Assembly (NCBI RefSeq): GCF_003403075.1
Contig: NZ_CP031557.1
Coordinates: 1,798,001 to 1,862,000 of the forward strand
DNA length: 64,000 nt
From: Flavobacterium psychrotrophum
GTDB taxonomy: Bacteria; Bacteroidota; Bacteroidia; Flavobacteriales; Flavobacteriaceae
Reading direction: 5' to 3'
The translations under genes were made by a program, and so were the position numbers. Position 1 is the first letter of the stretch; each line of letters opens with the position of its first letter. This document shows, piece by piece, positions 36,038 through 45,962 of this stretch. The notes beneath the pieces are model-generated. The model saw nothing but the letters and a program-made list of their open reading frames with translations, made no database searches and was not told where the DNA came from.

Positions 36038-37882
36038 ATGAAGAAATTTTCACTATTCGTTTCAGCCCTTTTACTGCCATTAACCTCATTTTCTCAACAA
36101 AAAAATGAACATGTACAAATAGCCTTTTTAGCCGATGTACACCTACAGGATTTATACGGAACCTTTAAAGATACCGCTTATGATACGCTCATAAATCCGC
36201 TAAACCGTAAACCTGTGTTAATGCGCACTATGGAGAGCCAGTTGCACAGCACTCGGATTTTTAATGAAAATTACTTTGCCTTCTTAGCCGCACTAGATGA
36301 TATTGCAGCACGAGGCATAAAAATAGTGGCGCTTCCCGGAGATTATACTGATGACGGACAGCCCATACACTTACGCGGACTGCAAAATATTTTAAATCAG
36401 TATAATCAAAAATTTGGAATACAATTTTACATCACCACTGGCAACCACGACCCCGTAGGCCCCTGGGACAGCCCTGCAGGTAAAGACGATTTTTTAGGCA
36501 ATGGCGGCAAAAAACAACCGGTTTTCAGCCAACAGGGAATACACACTCCTACTGATAAAACGGAACTCCCTATAATCATCAGTAAAGATATTGCGACTAT
36601 GGGATACGAAAGCATCATTACACATTTAAAAGATTTTGGTTTTTATCCAAACAGTCAAAATAAATTCTGGGCAACACCTTACAGTAGTTATACCTATGGC
36701 AACTACAATTATAGTATTGCTTTAAGTGAATCTGGCTATGATAACCGGCATTATGAAGTAGCACCGGGATATACTGTTCCTGATGCTACATATATAACAG
36801 AACCTGTAGACGGGCTTTGGCTACTGGCTATTGATGGTAATGTGTATATACCTAAAAAATCGGCTGATGGTAATGCCAAAAACCCTACGAACTACACCGG
36901 AGCATCAATAGGCTATAATAATGTAATGACCAATAAAAAGCATTTAATAAGCTGGGTAAAACAAATGGTTGATGAAGCAAAAAAACGGGGCAAAACCCTG
37001 ATAGCCTTTAGCCACTACCCTATGGTAGAATTTAACGATGGTGCTTCGGCAGAGATAACACAACTGCTGGGAAAGGGAAAATGGCAGATGGATCGTGTTC
37101 CTGTTGATGCCGTAGCGCAAAGTTTTGCCGATGCAGGTATAAAAATACATTTTGCAGGCCATATGCACATTAACGACACCGGCATATATAAAGGTTCAAA
37201 CGGTAATACACTGGTTAATGTGCAAACGCCATCGCTGGCAGCATATATTCCTGCATATAAGCTTTTGACTATTAAAAGTGAAGCGGACTGGGAAGTTGAA
37301 ACCATTACAATAAACGATATTCCGCGATTTAATGAGTTGTTTGGTCTCTATAAAACAGAATATGAGTTTTTAAAAAGCATTAATGCGAAAGACATTTGGG
37401 ATAAAAGCATCCTTAAAACCAAGAGTTACCACGATTTTACCGAATATCATTTAAAAGAACTTGTACGGCTGCGCTTTATACCTGATGAATGGCCAAAAGA
37501 CTTTATTGCCTATTTTACAAATGCAAGTGGATATGATTTACTAATGACTGCGGTTGATAGTAAAGTAGTAAAAGACGTACTTAAAAAGCACAGGCTAAAT
37601 ACAAATGATTTTAAAAAATGGACAGGATTAGATTTTATATTTGATCTTTACAGGCTGCATAGCGCCGACTGCCTGGCGTTGAAAGATATTGGCAAAAAAC
37701 GCTTAGACCATTATAAACTTATCATAGAACTATTTACCAACAACCATAATAACAATACACAGGTAATAGATAAACAGCTTGGTTTATTCTACAACATATT
37801 CAGTAAACTTTTAAATGGCGACCCCGCCGGGCATTTTATGGTAAACCCGGAAAATGGAAATGTTACAGAGATAAAAGATTAG
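36038..37882 (+). CDS. Secreted calcineurin-like metallophosphoesterase
   Basis: 614 residues, signal peptide about 1-19 (ends TSFSQ). The five metal motifs of the calcineurin fold are present in order: ADVH (about 32), GDYTDDG (about 107), GNHDP (about 135), SHYP (about 326) and GHMH (about 372). The last 200 residues (about 415-614) form a helical extension I do not recognise. It should hydrolyse phosphate esters in the periplasm or outside the cell. It is convergent with a PI-PLC-like gene, sharing a terminator. Confidence 0.88.
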   Translation: MKKFSLFVSALLLPLTSFSQQKNEHVQIAFLADVHLQDLYGTFKDTAYDTLINPLNRKPVLMRTMESQLHSTRIFNENYFAFLAALDDIAARGIKIVALPGDYTDDGQPIHLRGLQNILNQYNQKFGIQFYITTGNHDPVGPWDSPAGKDDFLGNGGKKQPVFSQQGIHTPTDKTELPIIISKDIATMGYESIITHLKDFGFYPNSQNKFWATPYSSYTYGNYNYSIALSESGYDNRHYEVAPGYTVPDATYITEPVDGLWLLAIDGNVYIPKKSADGNAKNPTNYTGASIGYNNVMTNKKHLISWVKQMVDEAKKRGKTLIAFSHYPMVEFNDGASAEITQLLGKGKWQMDRVPVDAVAQSFADAGIKIHFAGHMHINDTGIYKGSNGNTLVNVQTPSLAAYIPAYKLLTIKSEADWEVETITINDIPRFNELFGLYKTEYEFLKSINAKDIWDKSILKTKSYHDFTEYHLKELVRLRFIPDEWPKDFIAYFTNASGYDLLMTAVDSKVVKDVLKKHRLNTNDFKKWTGLDFIFDLYRLHSADCLALKDIGKKRLDHYKLIIELFTNNHNNNTQVIDKQLGLFYNIFSKLLNGDPAGHFMVNPENGNVTEIKD

Positions 37883-37947
37883 ATGTAATTCTGATCATTG
37901 AGATTTCTCAACTCCACTGCGCTTCGTTCGAAATGGAAGACATGGAT

Positions 37948-37991
37948 AAAAAAATAGCGGAAACCCGTACTGAAGTTTCCGCTACAAAAAA
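37948..37991. terminator. Bidirectional terminator
   Basis: TAGCGGAAAC (37955-37964) and GTTTCCGCTA (37975-37984) around a 10-base loop, with A-runs on the left and right so that both strands end in T. Serves the convergent metallophosphoesterase and PI-PLC genes. Confidence 0.85.
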
Positions 37992-38005
37992 GGAAAGGCC
38001 TCCCT

Positions 38006-39079
38006 TTATTTTACCTTACCTGTAACAGGATTAGTTCTGACATAGGTTTTGTTATCAAAGGAAATATGGTAAGGTGACTGGAATATCTTGCTTGGCAAAT
38101 AATAATCGGTAGTTATTATTTGTGCCCCAGATTTTTTTGCTGCTTCAAAATGGCTGTAATCGTTAGCACGGGCTTCTTTAGTATCGGCATCGGCACGTGT
38201 GCGGATAATGTAGCCCTTTTTAGCCAGTTCAGCTATTGTAGCATCTTCAGGGTTATTACGAAAAAGTGCCGCCGCTTCAGGCGTGCCCGGTGCTGCATTT
38301 ACAAACACTACACGCCCTCTAAGTGAAGGATGATCTTTTATATACAAATCGCGCTTCTTGCCGCTATTATCCAGCAGAAACATAAATTTGCCCCTCGCCT
38401 GTTTTAGCTTTGGCCAGTTACCCGCAAGTACGGCTTCTTCAAGGGTTTTATACTTACCTCGTACCATATCCGGCGTTATAAGCTTATTGGCACCAAGCCC
38501 TGTAATAATCACCTTATCCATTTCGTCAAAAGTCTTTTGCGTAAACTCCTCTTCGGTAGTACCAAAGTGCCCATCGCCATCTTTAGGCTCCAGGGTTATA
38601 AATATAGGTTCGTGCGTTGGGTGGGCATCGCTCCATTTTTTAAGGTCGGCAAGCAGGCCGTCAAAAGTACTGTACCAGGTACGGTAATCAATATCCAGCA
38701 TATGGAATACCTTAAAGCCCGGCTTATCCATAGCGCTATCAGTATTATAAGCTTCTGTAGGTTTAGCCAGTTCCAGTCCTTTTGGGTGTGCATAGCGGCC
38801 TCCTTTAGTATCAGCATGAATGTCGATCTCCAGGTTACGAAGGCCCATGTCCAGCTGCTTTGTTATTTCAATATGGTCATATTGCAGGCCGCTTAAATCG
38901 CGTGATGGGTCTTTAGCCTGTATTACATCATATAATTGGGGCTCTATGGCTTTGCGGTAGCTATTATGCGATCCTATAACCTGTATGGCATTCATGGGCT
39001 GGTTATCATCTTGCGCTACTGCGGTAGTGGTGAATAAAACGGCACCTATAAATAAAGGTACGGTAAGTAATTTGTTCAT
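38006..39079 (-). CDS. Secreted PI-PLC-like phosphodiesterase
   Basis: 357 residues, signal peptide about 1-22 (ends AVAQ). IQVIGSHNSYRKA holds the first catalytic His, and LRNLEIDIHAD, ITLEPKDGDG and the C-terminal IRTRAD-like segment complete a TIM-barrel of the calcium-dependent phosphoinositide-specific phospholipase C type (PI-PLC-C1-like). The substrate could be phosphatidylinositol or another glycerophosphodiester; bacteria rarely make inositol lipids, so an external source is likely (inferred). A TAGCTTTG -7 box lies at 39108-39115. Confidence 0.87.
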   Translation of the reverse strand: MNKLLTVPLFIGAVLFTTTAVAQDDNQPMNAIQVIGSHNSYRKAIEPQLYDVIQAKDPSRDLSGLQYDHIEITKQLDMGLRNLEIDIHADTKGGRYAHPKGLELAKPTEAYNTDSAMDKPGFKVFHMLDIDYRTWYSTFDGLLADLKKWSDAHPTHEPIFITLEPKDGDGHFGTTEEEFTQKTFDEMDKVIITGLGANKLITPDMVRGKYKTLEEAVLAGNWPKLKQARGKFMFLLDNSGKKRDLYIKDHPSLRGRVVFVNAAPGTPEAAALFRNNPEDATIAELAKKGYIIRTRADADTKEARANDYSHFEAAKKSGAQIITTDYYLPSKIFQSPYHISFDNKTYVRTNPVTGKVK

Positions 39080-39509
39080 TATGGTTTATTTGTAGTTTAG
39101 GAAACCCCAAAGCTACCCCCACGTTGTTACCTTCCCGTTATGTAAGCGCAAACAAAAAGCCACCATACCATTATTAGAATGTAAACAAAAAAAGGCCGAA
39201 AACAATACTACAAACGTTGTAGCACCTTTGTAGCACCGGCAACACTAAACACACCCTTAATTTAATGGTAACGTTTCCGCAAAAGCTTTTTGACGGGTAT
39301 GCTCTTATTTCGCACCTAATATTTTTATACCCTTCGACGGGTAACCTAAACTACTAAAACTAAACATAAACAAATTAACTCAACTACTGCCTATGGTGTA
39401 ACATCATCTATGTTGCCAACTGCCAAAACACAATTAAAAAAGCCGCAACCGCTGCAACGGTTACGGCCACGGAATAAGCCAGTCTTATTAACTAATAACT
39501 TAAACCACA
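39080..39509. other. 430-base intergenic region upstream of the second susC
   Basis: No gene seen. It holds the PI-PLC -7 box (39108-39115), a 15-base odd palindrome CTACAAACGTTGTAG (39208-39222), GGTAACGTTTCC (39267-39278, one pair off a palindrome), a short hairpin TACCC/GGGTA (39328-39343) and a GC-rich hairpin GCCGcAACCG/CGGTTaCGGC (39442-39467) about 45 bases before susC. No full promoter could be assigned to susC. Confidence 0.5.
39108..39115 (-). promoter_or_regulatory. -7 box of the PI-PLC-like gene
   Basis: TAGCTTTG on the minus strand, 28 bases before the start codon. Confidence 0.5.
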
Positions 39510-42500
39510 ATGCAATTTAAAACTACTCTTTTTAACTTTAAAAGCTCCCTGCTTTTAGTACCGGCCGTACTAAGCCTTAGTGCCGGCTATGCTGCCGAAA
39601 AGGGAACTACAGTAAAGGTACACATAAATAGTGATGCCTTTGCTAAAACCATATTAAGCCCTGATTTTTACCAGCAAACCGTAAAAGGTAAAGTGCTTGA
39701 CGAAGCCGGTATGGGCCTACCGGGTGCTACCATTATAGACAGGGCTACAGGCAAAACAGCCGTAACCGATATTGATGGTAACTTTACCATAGAAGCTGCA
39801 CAGGGTGCTAACCTTGAAATTATATTTGTGGGCTATAAGACACAAACAGTAGCTGTTAACGGTGCCGATATTAACGTTATCATGAAAACCGACATGAACG
39901 AGCTGCAGGAAGTTGTACTTGTAGGTTATGGTAACCAGACAAAAAAAGACGTTACCGGAGCAGTAACGCAGCTGAGCAGCGAGAAGTTTCGCCAGGGTGT
40001 AAACATAAGCGCAGACGGCCTGCTACAGGGTAAAGTAGCTGGTGTGCGCGTAGTGCCTACCAGCGGTGAGCCGGGTGCGGGCATTAATGTAAGCATACGC
40101 GGTATAGGCTCTATACGTAGTGGCAGTACACCACTATTTGTAGTAGACGGCGTGCCGCTAAGCAATGACGATACCAGCCCACAGGGCGCTAACGTGGGCT
40201 TCGGCTCACAGTCGGCAAAAAACCCGCTTAACTTTCTTAACACCGGCGACATTGAGTCGATAACGGTACTTAAAGATGCTTCTGCCGCGGCCATATATGG
40301 CGCGCGCGGTAGTAATGGTGTAGTAATCATTACCACTAAAAAAGGAAGCAAGGGCAAGGCAAGCTTTACGGTAGATTCTTACCTGGGTTTTAGCAGTGTT
40401 GCAAATAAAATAGATGTACTGAACGCTAGCCAATACCGCAGCGCACTCGCGGCAACCGGTGGCAACGAGGCCTATGATCACGGCGGCAATACCGATTGGC
40501 AGGATGTAATATACCGTACTGCGGTTACGCAAAACAACTCATTCTCTTTTGCAAAAGCAACCGACAGCGGTAACTACTATGTGTCGCTTTCGCAAATGAA
40601 CCAGGACGGTATTGTAGAGCACAGCAACTTTAAGCGTACTACCGGAAGGATAAATGCGGCAGAATCTTTTCTTGACAATAAGCGACTGAGGCTTAAGGTA
40701 AACCTTACCGCCAGCGAAACTAAAGATACAGGTGTGCCTATAGGCGATGATGGTGGTAGCGATGGCCAGCTTATTATACATACGCTTATGGCTAACCCTA
40801 CCCAGCCGGTATTTGATGAAAACGGCGATTATACAAACTTTAATATGAATGCCCATTATAACCCTGCTTACCTGCTTAGCATTTTTAGTGATGAAACTCG
40901 CACGTCAAGGATACTGGGTAATGCGGAAGCATCTTTCCGTATCTTAAACGGGCTTGACTATAAGCTAAACGTGGGTATAGACCGTTCTATGTCTGAAAGA
41001 AATACAACCGTATACCCCAACCTTACTGACCGTAGCAGGACAGGTACCTACATACAGGGTAACATGGAAAACAAAAACTCGCTTATAGAGCATTACCTGA
41101 CGTATAACACTACATTTGGTTCGCATAAAATTGATGCCCTTGCCGGTTTCTCTTACCAGAAGTTTGAACGCAGCGGTACTAACTACACTATGATTAACCT
41201 TACCAATGACCAAAGCGTAGGCATAGACCCTGCAGACAACCCGGCTTTCTTTGGTGCCCAGGCAAACGTTAGCGGCTACGCACAGGTTAATGAGTTGCAA
41301 TCTTACTTTGGCAGGGTAAACTATACCTTTGCAGACAAGTACCTTATTACAGCATCAATAAGGGCCGATGGTTCTACCCGTTTTGGCCAAAATAATAAAT
41401 ACGGCTACTTCCCGTCATTCGCGGCAGGCTGGAACATAAACCAGGAAAGCTTCCTTAAAGACAGCAAAGTGGTAGATAACCTTAAGCTGCGTGTAAGCTG
41501 GGGCCAGACCGGTAACCAGGAAGTACAGAACAAAATTACAAGAGCCAGCTACTCACTTATACCCGGAGACGGTTACTACCTGTATGACAACCTTGACCTT
41601 GTTAACGGTGTATATACATCGCGCACGGCAAACCCTGATCTTAAATGGGAGGTGGTTACACAATATAATATAGGTACCGACTTTAACCTTTGGGGCGACA
41701 AGCTTTACGGTACGGTAGATTATTTTAACAAAACCACTACCGATGCCATACTTTTTATACCATCGCAGCCACTGAGCGCTACTCCAAACGTATGGAAAAA
41801 CATAGGCGGAAAAATTGTGAACACCGGATTAGAGTTTATGTTAGGTTCAAAAATAATTGATACCGAAGACTTTACCTGGTCTTTAGACGCTAACGGTGCT
41901 ACACTGCATAATGAAATTAAAGACCTGCCAGTAAGCCAAATATACTCAGGTGCCATATCTGGCCCGGGCCAGAGTGGTGTATTGGCAAACATTTATAAAA
42001 GCGGCTATTCTGCCGGATCGTTCTACCTGATGAAATTTGACGGTTATGATGCAGATGGTCTTCCTACCTACGTAGATACAAACGGAGACGGCGTTACCGA
42101 TAATAACGACCGCCAGATTTTTGAAAGTGCGCTACCTACCTTTAGCTACGGTATTAATACAAACCTGCGCTACAAAGCGTTTGACCTATCTCTGTCATTT
42201 ATAGGCCAGAGCGGTGGTTATCTGCTTAATAACACAGGGCTAAACGCACTGAACATAAACAACCTGGCATCTGACCGTAACGTGGCTACTAACTATTACG
42301 AAAGTGGTGCAAACCCTTCTGTAGCCCCGGTAGTATCTACACTATACCTGGAAAAGTCTGATTTCCTTCGCCTAAACAGTGCACGTATAGGCTACACATT
42401 TAAACATCCGGGCATTAACTGGTTAGACAGCCTTAACCTTTATGCTACAGGAACCAACCTATTTACCATTACGCCATACACAGGTTACGACCCACTTATC

Positions 42501-42602
42501 AACAGCCCTAAATCGAGCGGCGGTAACCAGAGTATAGGTATTGATTATGGTGCTTACCCTACAACAAGAACATTTATTTTAGGTGCAACCTTAAAATTAT
42601 AA
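39510..42602 (+). CDS. SusC/RagA-family TonB-linked outer-membrane transporter (second pair)
   Basis: 1030 residues: signal peptide about 1-29, carboxypeptidase-D-regulatory-like domain about 58-130 (VKGKVLDEAGMGLPGATI), TonB-box-like LQEVVLVGYGNQTKKDVTGAV, plug about 140-270, then the barrel ending in FILGATLKL. It imports a macromolecular or oligomeric nutrient with the SusD-like partner encoded 5 bases downstream. There is no glycosidase next to this pair. The closest secreted enzymes are the phosphodiesterases to the left, so the cargo is unknown. Not a recent duplicate of the first SusC: the plug and barrel differ widely. Confidence 0.95.
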   Translation: MQFKTTLFNFKSSLLLVPAVLSLSAGYAAEKGTTVKVHINSDAFAKTILSPDFYQQTVKGKVLDEAGMGLPGATIIDRATGKTAVTDIDGNFTIEAAQGANLEIIFVGYKTQTVAVNGADINVIMKTDMNELQEVVLVGYGNQTKKDVTGAVTQLSSEKFRQGVNISADGLLQGKVAGVRVVPTSGEPGAGINVSIRGIGSIRSGSTPLFVVDGVPLSNDDTSPQGANVGFGSQSAKNPLNFLNTGDIESITVLKDASAAAIYGARGSNGVVIITTKKGSKGKASFTVDSYLGFSSVANKIDVLNASQYRSALAATGGNEAYDHGGNTDWQDVIYRTAVTQNNSFSFAKATDSGNYYVSLSQMNQDGIVEHSNFKRTTGRINAAESFLDNKRLRLKVNLTASETKDTGVPIGDDGGSDGQLIIHTLMANPTQPVFDENGDYTNFNMNAHYNPAYLLSIFSDETRTSRILGNAEASFRILNGLDYKLNVGIDRSMSERNTTVYPNLTDRSRTGTYIQGNMENKNSLIEHYLTYNTTFGSHKIDALAGFSYQKFERSGTNYTMINLTNDQSVGIDPADNPAFFGAQANVSGYAQVNELQSYFGRVNYTFADKYLITASIRADGSTRFGQNNKYGYFPSFAAGWNINQESFLKDSKVVDNLKLRVSWGQTGNQEVQNKITRASYSLIPGDGYYLYDNLDLVNGVYTSRTANPDLKWEVVTQYNIGTDFNLWGDKLYGTVDYFNKTTTDAILFIPSQPLSATPNVWKNIGGKIVNTGLEFMLGSKIIDTEDFTWSLDANGATLHNEIKDLPVSQIYSGAISGPGQSGVLANIYKSGYSAGSFYLMKFDGYDADGLPTYVDTNGDGVTDNNDRQIFESALPTFSYGINTNLRYKAFDLSLSFIGQSGGYLLNNTGLNALNINNLASDRNVATNYYESGANPSVAPVVSTLYLEKSDFLRLNSARIGYTFKHPGINWLDSLNLYATGTNLFTITPYTGYDPLINSPKSSGGNQSIGIDYGAYPTTRTFILGATLKL

Positions 42603-42607
42603 AAGCT

Positions 42608-44380
42608 ATGAAACTGAAAAAATTTACAACCCGATTTGCTATTACCGCGATAGCTGCAGTGGCTCTTGCCGGATGTACATCGCTTGAAGAACAATTTCTT
42701 GACGAAAAACCCAGCGACCAGGCTTCAAGCCCCGTAGGTGCACTTGCAGCCGCTTATGACCGCCTGGGCGACGGTACTTTTACCAGCACTGGCGGCCTTT
42801 TTGCAATGCAGGAAATGGCCAGCGATATAGCCCTGTTGCCTACCCGCGGGTCAGACTGGGGCGATGGTGGTAAATGGCGCGCCATGCATGAGTTTACCTG
42901 GGCTACAGATAATGCTGTAGTTACAGATAACTGGACCAGGCTTAATGATGGTATCACAAAATCGCTTATTGCCATTAATGCTATTACCGTGAGCGAAGAC
43001 GTAGCCCAAAAAACCATATTGCTTGCCGAAGCAAAGGGGCTTCTTAATTTTTACCTGTACCAAACGCTCGACCTTTATGGCCAGGCACCGTACCGCGACC
43101 CGCTTAACCCTAATGCCCCTGTACAGGCACTACTGGCCGGTGATGCTATTGATAAACTTATACTGGATGTAGAGGCTCTTATACCTGATCTTGCCGATAT
43201 GGGGACTAATAACACGCACAACGGCAGGTTTACAAAGCAGGCTGCTTATGCCCTGCTGTCTACCATGTATCTTAACCGTGCCGTGTTTAAAGATCGCTAC
43301 AACGCCACCTCTGCGTTTAACTTTACTGAAACGGCAGTAAGCGGTACGGGCAATGATATGGACAGGGTAATATACTACACCAGCCTGCTTATAAACAGCG
43401 GTATGTACCATCTTTCAAGCAACTATTTTGAGAGCTTTGACATTACAAATGACAATGCACCTGAGCTTATATTTGCCATTACGCAAAAAATTGACGGTGT
43501 ACACAACGGCAGTAACGACCTTGCCTACAACACTATGGAGCGTAACCAGAGGTGTTCACCTATAAACAGGGGTACAAATGCATCGTGCATTACACCAGAG
43601 TTTTATGCCATGTGGGATGGTAACCATACTGATCCGCGCTTTAGCCGCAAATACCAGTATGCAGACGGTACCTGGTTTATGAACGATGGTACCGATGTAA
43701 GCGTACCGGCTACAAGCCTTGTGGCTGGCACTACACAGCCTTGGTTTCACTTTAACAGGGGCTTGCAGGAAGGCCAGCAATATGGGCCTATACTGCTTAC
43801 AGGCGGTGTGTTTGAGATGAGTGGCAGCAGGATAAAAGTATCGCCGCTGGTATGCGAAAAAAGCACTACTACGCCTATGAACTTTACACCGGCACTAAAT
43901 TTTGACAATGCTGCTGTATCTGTTTTCTCCCAAAACCAGATTAACCGTGGCGTGCGTTGCTTTAAGTACGAGTTTGACCCGGGTAGTGGTAACGGTTCAA
44001 GTAATGTAGATATAGCACTGTACCGCCTGGGCGGTATCTATACCATGAGGGCTGAGGCTTACCTGCGCAAAGGTGATGCCGGTGCTGCTCTGGCCGATAT
44101 TAACCTGCTGCGCACCAGCCGTACACGTGAATCGCTGTTTAGCAGTACACCGGGTACAGCCCTAAGCAGTATGACTACAGATGTGCTGTTCCGTGAAATA
44201 GCCCTTGAAATGTACTGGGAAATGTGGAGAAGGCCACAAATGATACGCTTTGGTAAACTTGAGGCTGCGCTTCCGGGATCTGCCAAGCCGGCTACACAGC
44301 CATTCAGGAGGGTATTCCCTATACCGCAACAAACCATGGACGTTTCTGATATTTTTACCCAAAACCAGGGGTACAATTAA
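42608..44380 (+). CDS. SusD/RagB-family lipoprotein (second pair)
   Basis: 590 residues, lipobox ALAGC (Cys23). Family stretches are present: AEAKGLLNFYLYQTLDLYGQAPYRDPLNP (about 139-167), FTKQAAYALLSTMYLNRAVF (about 207-226), RLGGIYTMRAEAYLRKGDAGAALADINLLRTSRT (about 475-508) and REIALEMYWEMWRRPQMIRFG near the end. It caps the upstream SusC as the surface ligand-binding lid. Ends at a strong terminator, so the pair forms a two-gene unit. Confidence 0.95.
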   Translation: MKLKKFTTRFAITAIAAVALAGCTSLEEQFLDEKPSDQASSPVGALAAAYDRLGDGTFTSTGGLFAMQEMASDIALLPTRGSDWGDGGKWRAMHEFTWATDNAVVTDNWTRLNDGITKSLIAINAITVSEDVAQKTILLAEAKGLLNFYLYQTLDLYGQAPYRDPLNPNAPVQALLAGDAIDKLILDVEALIPDLADMGTNNTHNGRFTKQAAYALLSTMYLNRAVFKDRYNATSAFNFTETAVSGTGNDMDRVIYYTSLLINSGMYHLSSNYFESFDITNDNAPELIFAITQKIDGVHNGSNDLAYNTMERNQRCSPINRGTNASCITPEFYAMWDGNHTDPRFSRKYQYADGTWFMNDGTDVSVPATSLVAGTTQPWFHFNRGLQEGQQYGPILLTGGVFEMSGSRIKVSPLVCEKSTTTPMNFTPALNFDNAAVSVFSQNQINRGVRCFKYEFDPGSGNGSSNVDIALYRLGGIYTMRAEAYLRKGDAGAALADINLLRTSRTRESLFSSTPGTALSSMTTDVLFREIALEMYWEMWRRPQMIRFGKLEAALPGSAKPATQPFRRVFPIPQQTMDVSDIFTQNQGYN

Positions 44381-44411
44381 TTTGCGTTTTAAATAGCTTT
44401 TATATGATTTG

Positions 44412-44440
44412 AAAATGGCTGCCCTCGGGTAGCCATTTTT
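44412..44440. terminator. Terminator after the second SusC/SusD pair
   Basis: AAAATGGCT (44412-44420) pairs with AGCCATTTT (44431-44439), extended inward by GCC/GGT, CTCG loop, T-tail. Also usable by the minus-strand gene ending at 44444. Confidence 0.85.
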
Positions 44441-44443
44441 GCT

Positions 44444-44947
44444 TTATATGATGTTCTTATTTTTTTTCCCTTTAAAATGCTGTAGCGCTATACCTCCCAT
44501 ACTTATAAGGTACTGCACTAAAACAATTGCTATCATATAACCAATTTCAGCAATATCAGGATCATTAAAAAATGTCATTGCCAGCATTGCAGGCAGATAG
44601 TATACAACATACATAATTGCTATGGCTGAAAGTAAACTGCGAAATGGCAACTGCCGGTTTTTAGTTCTAAGAAAATAGATTAATAATGCATATAGTATGG
44701 GAAAGAACATAATTATTACACCAAGCAAAAGAGATTTTGGTTTTATGCCAAAGCCTATTAATACAAAAAACAGCACCTCTAAAACAAAAACGCATAAGTA
44801 AGTAATCAAAAAATACTTTCTATAGCTATAATCGGTTACTTCTGTTTTAAAATCGGCCTCTTTTAATAAATCTTCTATTGGTAAAATTTGTTGGGTTAAA
44901 TATATAAAATTATGCCTAACCAATTTTATATTAGCATAATACACCAC
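44444..44947 (-). CDS. Small multi-pass membrane protein of unknown function
   Basis: Up to 167 residues with about four membrane helices (about 46-66, 70-92, 101-125, 134-155) and a cytoplasmic, lysine-rich C-terminus (HFKGKKNKNII). The longest frame starts at a GTG (44947), and no later Met precedes the first helix, so the exact start is uncertain. No family recognised. It stands alone between the SusD gene and a divergent exporter gene. Confidence 0.65.
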   Translation of the reverse strand: MVYYANIKLVRHNFIYLTQQILPIEDLLKEADFKTEVTDYSYRKYFLITYLCVFVLEVLFFVLIGFGIKPKSLLLGVIIMFFPILYALLIYFLRTKNRQLPFRSLLSAIAIMYVVYYLPAMLAMTFFNDPDIAEIGYMIAIVLVQYLISMGGIALQHFKGKKNKNII

Positions 44948-45072
44948 TACCCTACCAACTCTATATTCTTAGCATATTATTAAAAATCAACAAGTTACAT
45001 AAATAATTATGTAGTAATGATTAGGATTAGCCAATTTTTAGTGTAAAATTTGCGTAACAAACACATACACTT

Positions 45073-45891
45073 TTGGAAAGCGTACTGCTTATTATTGCCG
45101 GTTTTATTATAGGTTCTTTTGGCACACTCATAGGTGCGGGCGGTGGTTTTATACTTGTGCCCCTACTCCTGATATTTTACCCTCAGCTTGGACCTGAGCT
45201 TACTACAGCCATTTCTATAGCAGTGGTATCTGTAAACGCAATATCGGGCACAGCAGCTTATGCAAAATCTGGCCGCATAGATTATAAAGCAGGTATCATG
45301 TTTGCAGCCTTTACCATACCGGGATCTATACTGGGTGTATTAACGGTAAAATACATACCGCACGAGGTGTTTAATACAATCTTCGGAATATTATTATTGG
45401 TACTGTCTGTTTTCCTGTTTTTTAAAAATAACAAAAACAATGTGGTGCCTGCCTATACTCCACCCTGCAGCGGAAAAAAAACCAGCACCCTAACCGATGC
45501 TGCCGGTGTTACCTACTGTTACAGTTATAATCAAACCATTGGTAATGTATTAAGCGTTGTTGTGGGTTTTATATCGCCCCTGCTCGGTATCGGCGGCGGA
45601 ATTATTCATGTGCCTGCCATGGTAAACTGGCTTAAATTTCCTGTGCACATAGCCACGGCAACATCGCATTTTATACTGGCTGTAATGGCAACAGTAAGCG
45701 TACTTACTCATGCCTATAATGGCACATATGAAAACCCTGAAACCGTACATATGATACTGTACCTGGCCATAGGTGTGGTACCTGGGTCGCAACTTGGTGC
45801 ATACTTTTCTCACCGCCTTAAAAGCCACGTCATATTAAGGGTATTATCAGCCTGCCTGGTAGTTGTAGGGTTGCGGATCCTGATTTGTTAA
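45073..45891 (+). CDS. TauE/SafE-family membrane exporter
   Basis: 272 residues with about eight membrane helices in two related halves. The family start IAGFIIGSFGTLIGAGGGFILVPLLLIFYP and the second-half repeat VVGFISPLLGIGGGIIHVPAMV are both clear. Members move sulfite, sulfonates or other organic anions out of the cell. The frame opens with TTG at 45073; no in-frame ATG is available before the first helix, so TTG is the likely start. Substrate not determined by sequence. Confidence 0.88.
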   Translation: MESVLLIIAGFIIGSFGTLIGAGGGFILVPLLLIFYPQLGPELTTAISIAVVSVNAISGTAAYAKSGRIDYKAGIMFAAFTIPGSILGVLTVKYIPHEVFNTIFGILLLVLSVFLFFKNNKNNVVPAYTPPCSGKKTSTLTDAAGVTYCYSYNQTIGNVLSVVVGFISPLLGIGGGIIHVPAMVNWLKFPVHIATATSHFILAVMATVSVLTHAYNGTYENPETVHMILYLAIGVVPGSQLGAYFSHRLKSHVILRVLSACLVVVGLRILIC

Positions 45892-45904
45892 ATCCAATAA
45901 AAAA

Positions 45905-45940
45905 ACTCTGTAGAAATGGCATAGCCCATTTCTACAGAGT
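45905..45940. terminator. Bidirectional terminator
   Basis: 15-bp perfect stem (45905-45919 with 45926-45940), 6-base loop, A-run before and T-rich after. Shared by the convergent exporter and lipoprotein genes. Confidence 0.9.
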
Positions 45941-45962
45941 TTATATATATTTTAAAAAATAT

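Noticed and set aside
39267..39278. GGTAACGTTTCC as a further copy of the LacI-type operator
   Set aside because: It shares only the central AACGTT with TTAAACGTTTAA, and the flanks differ, so it is probably not bound by the same regulator.
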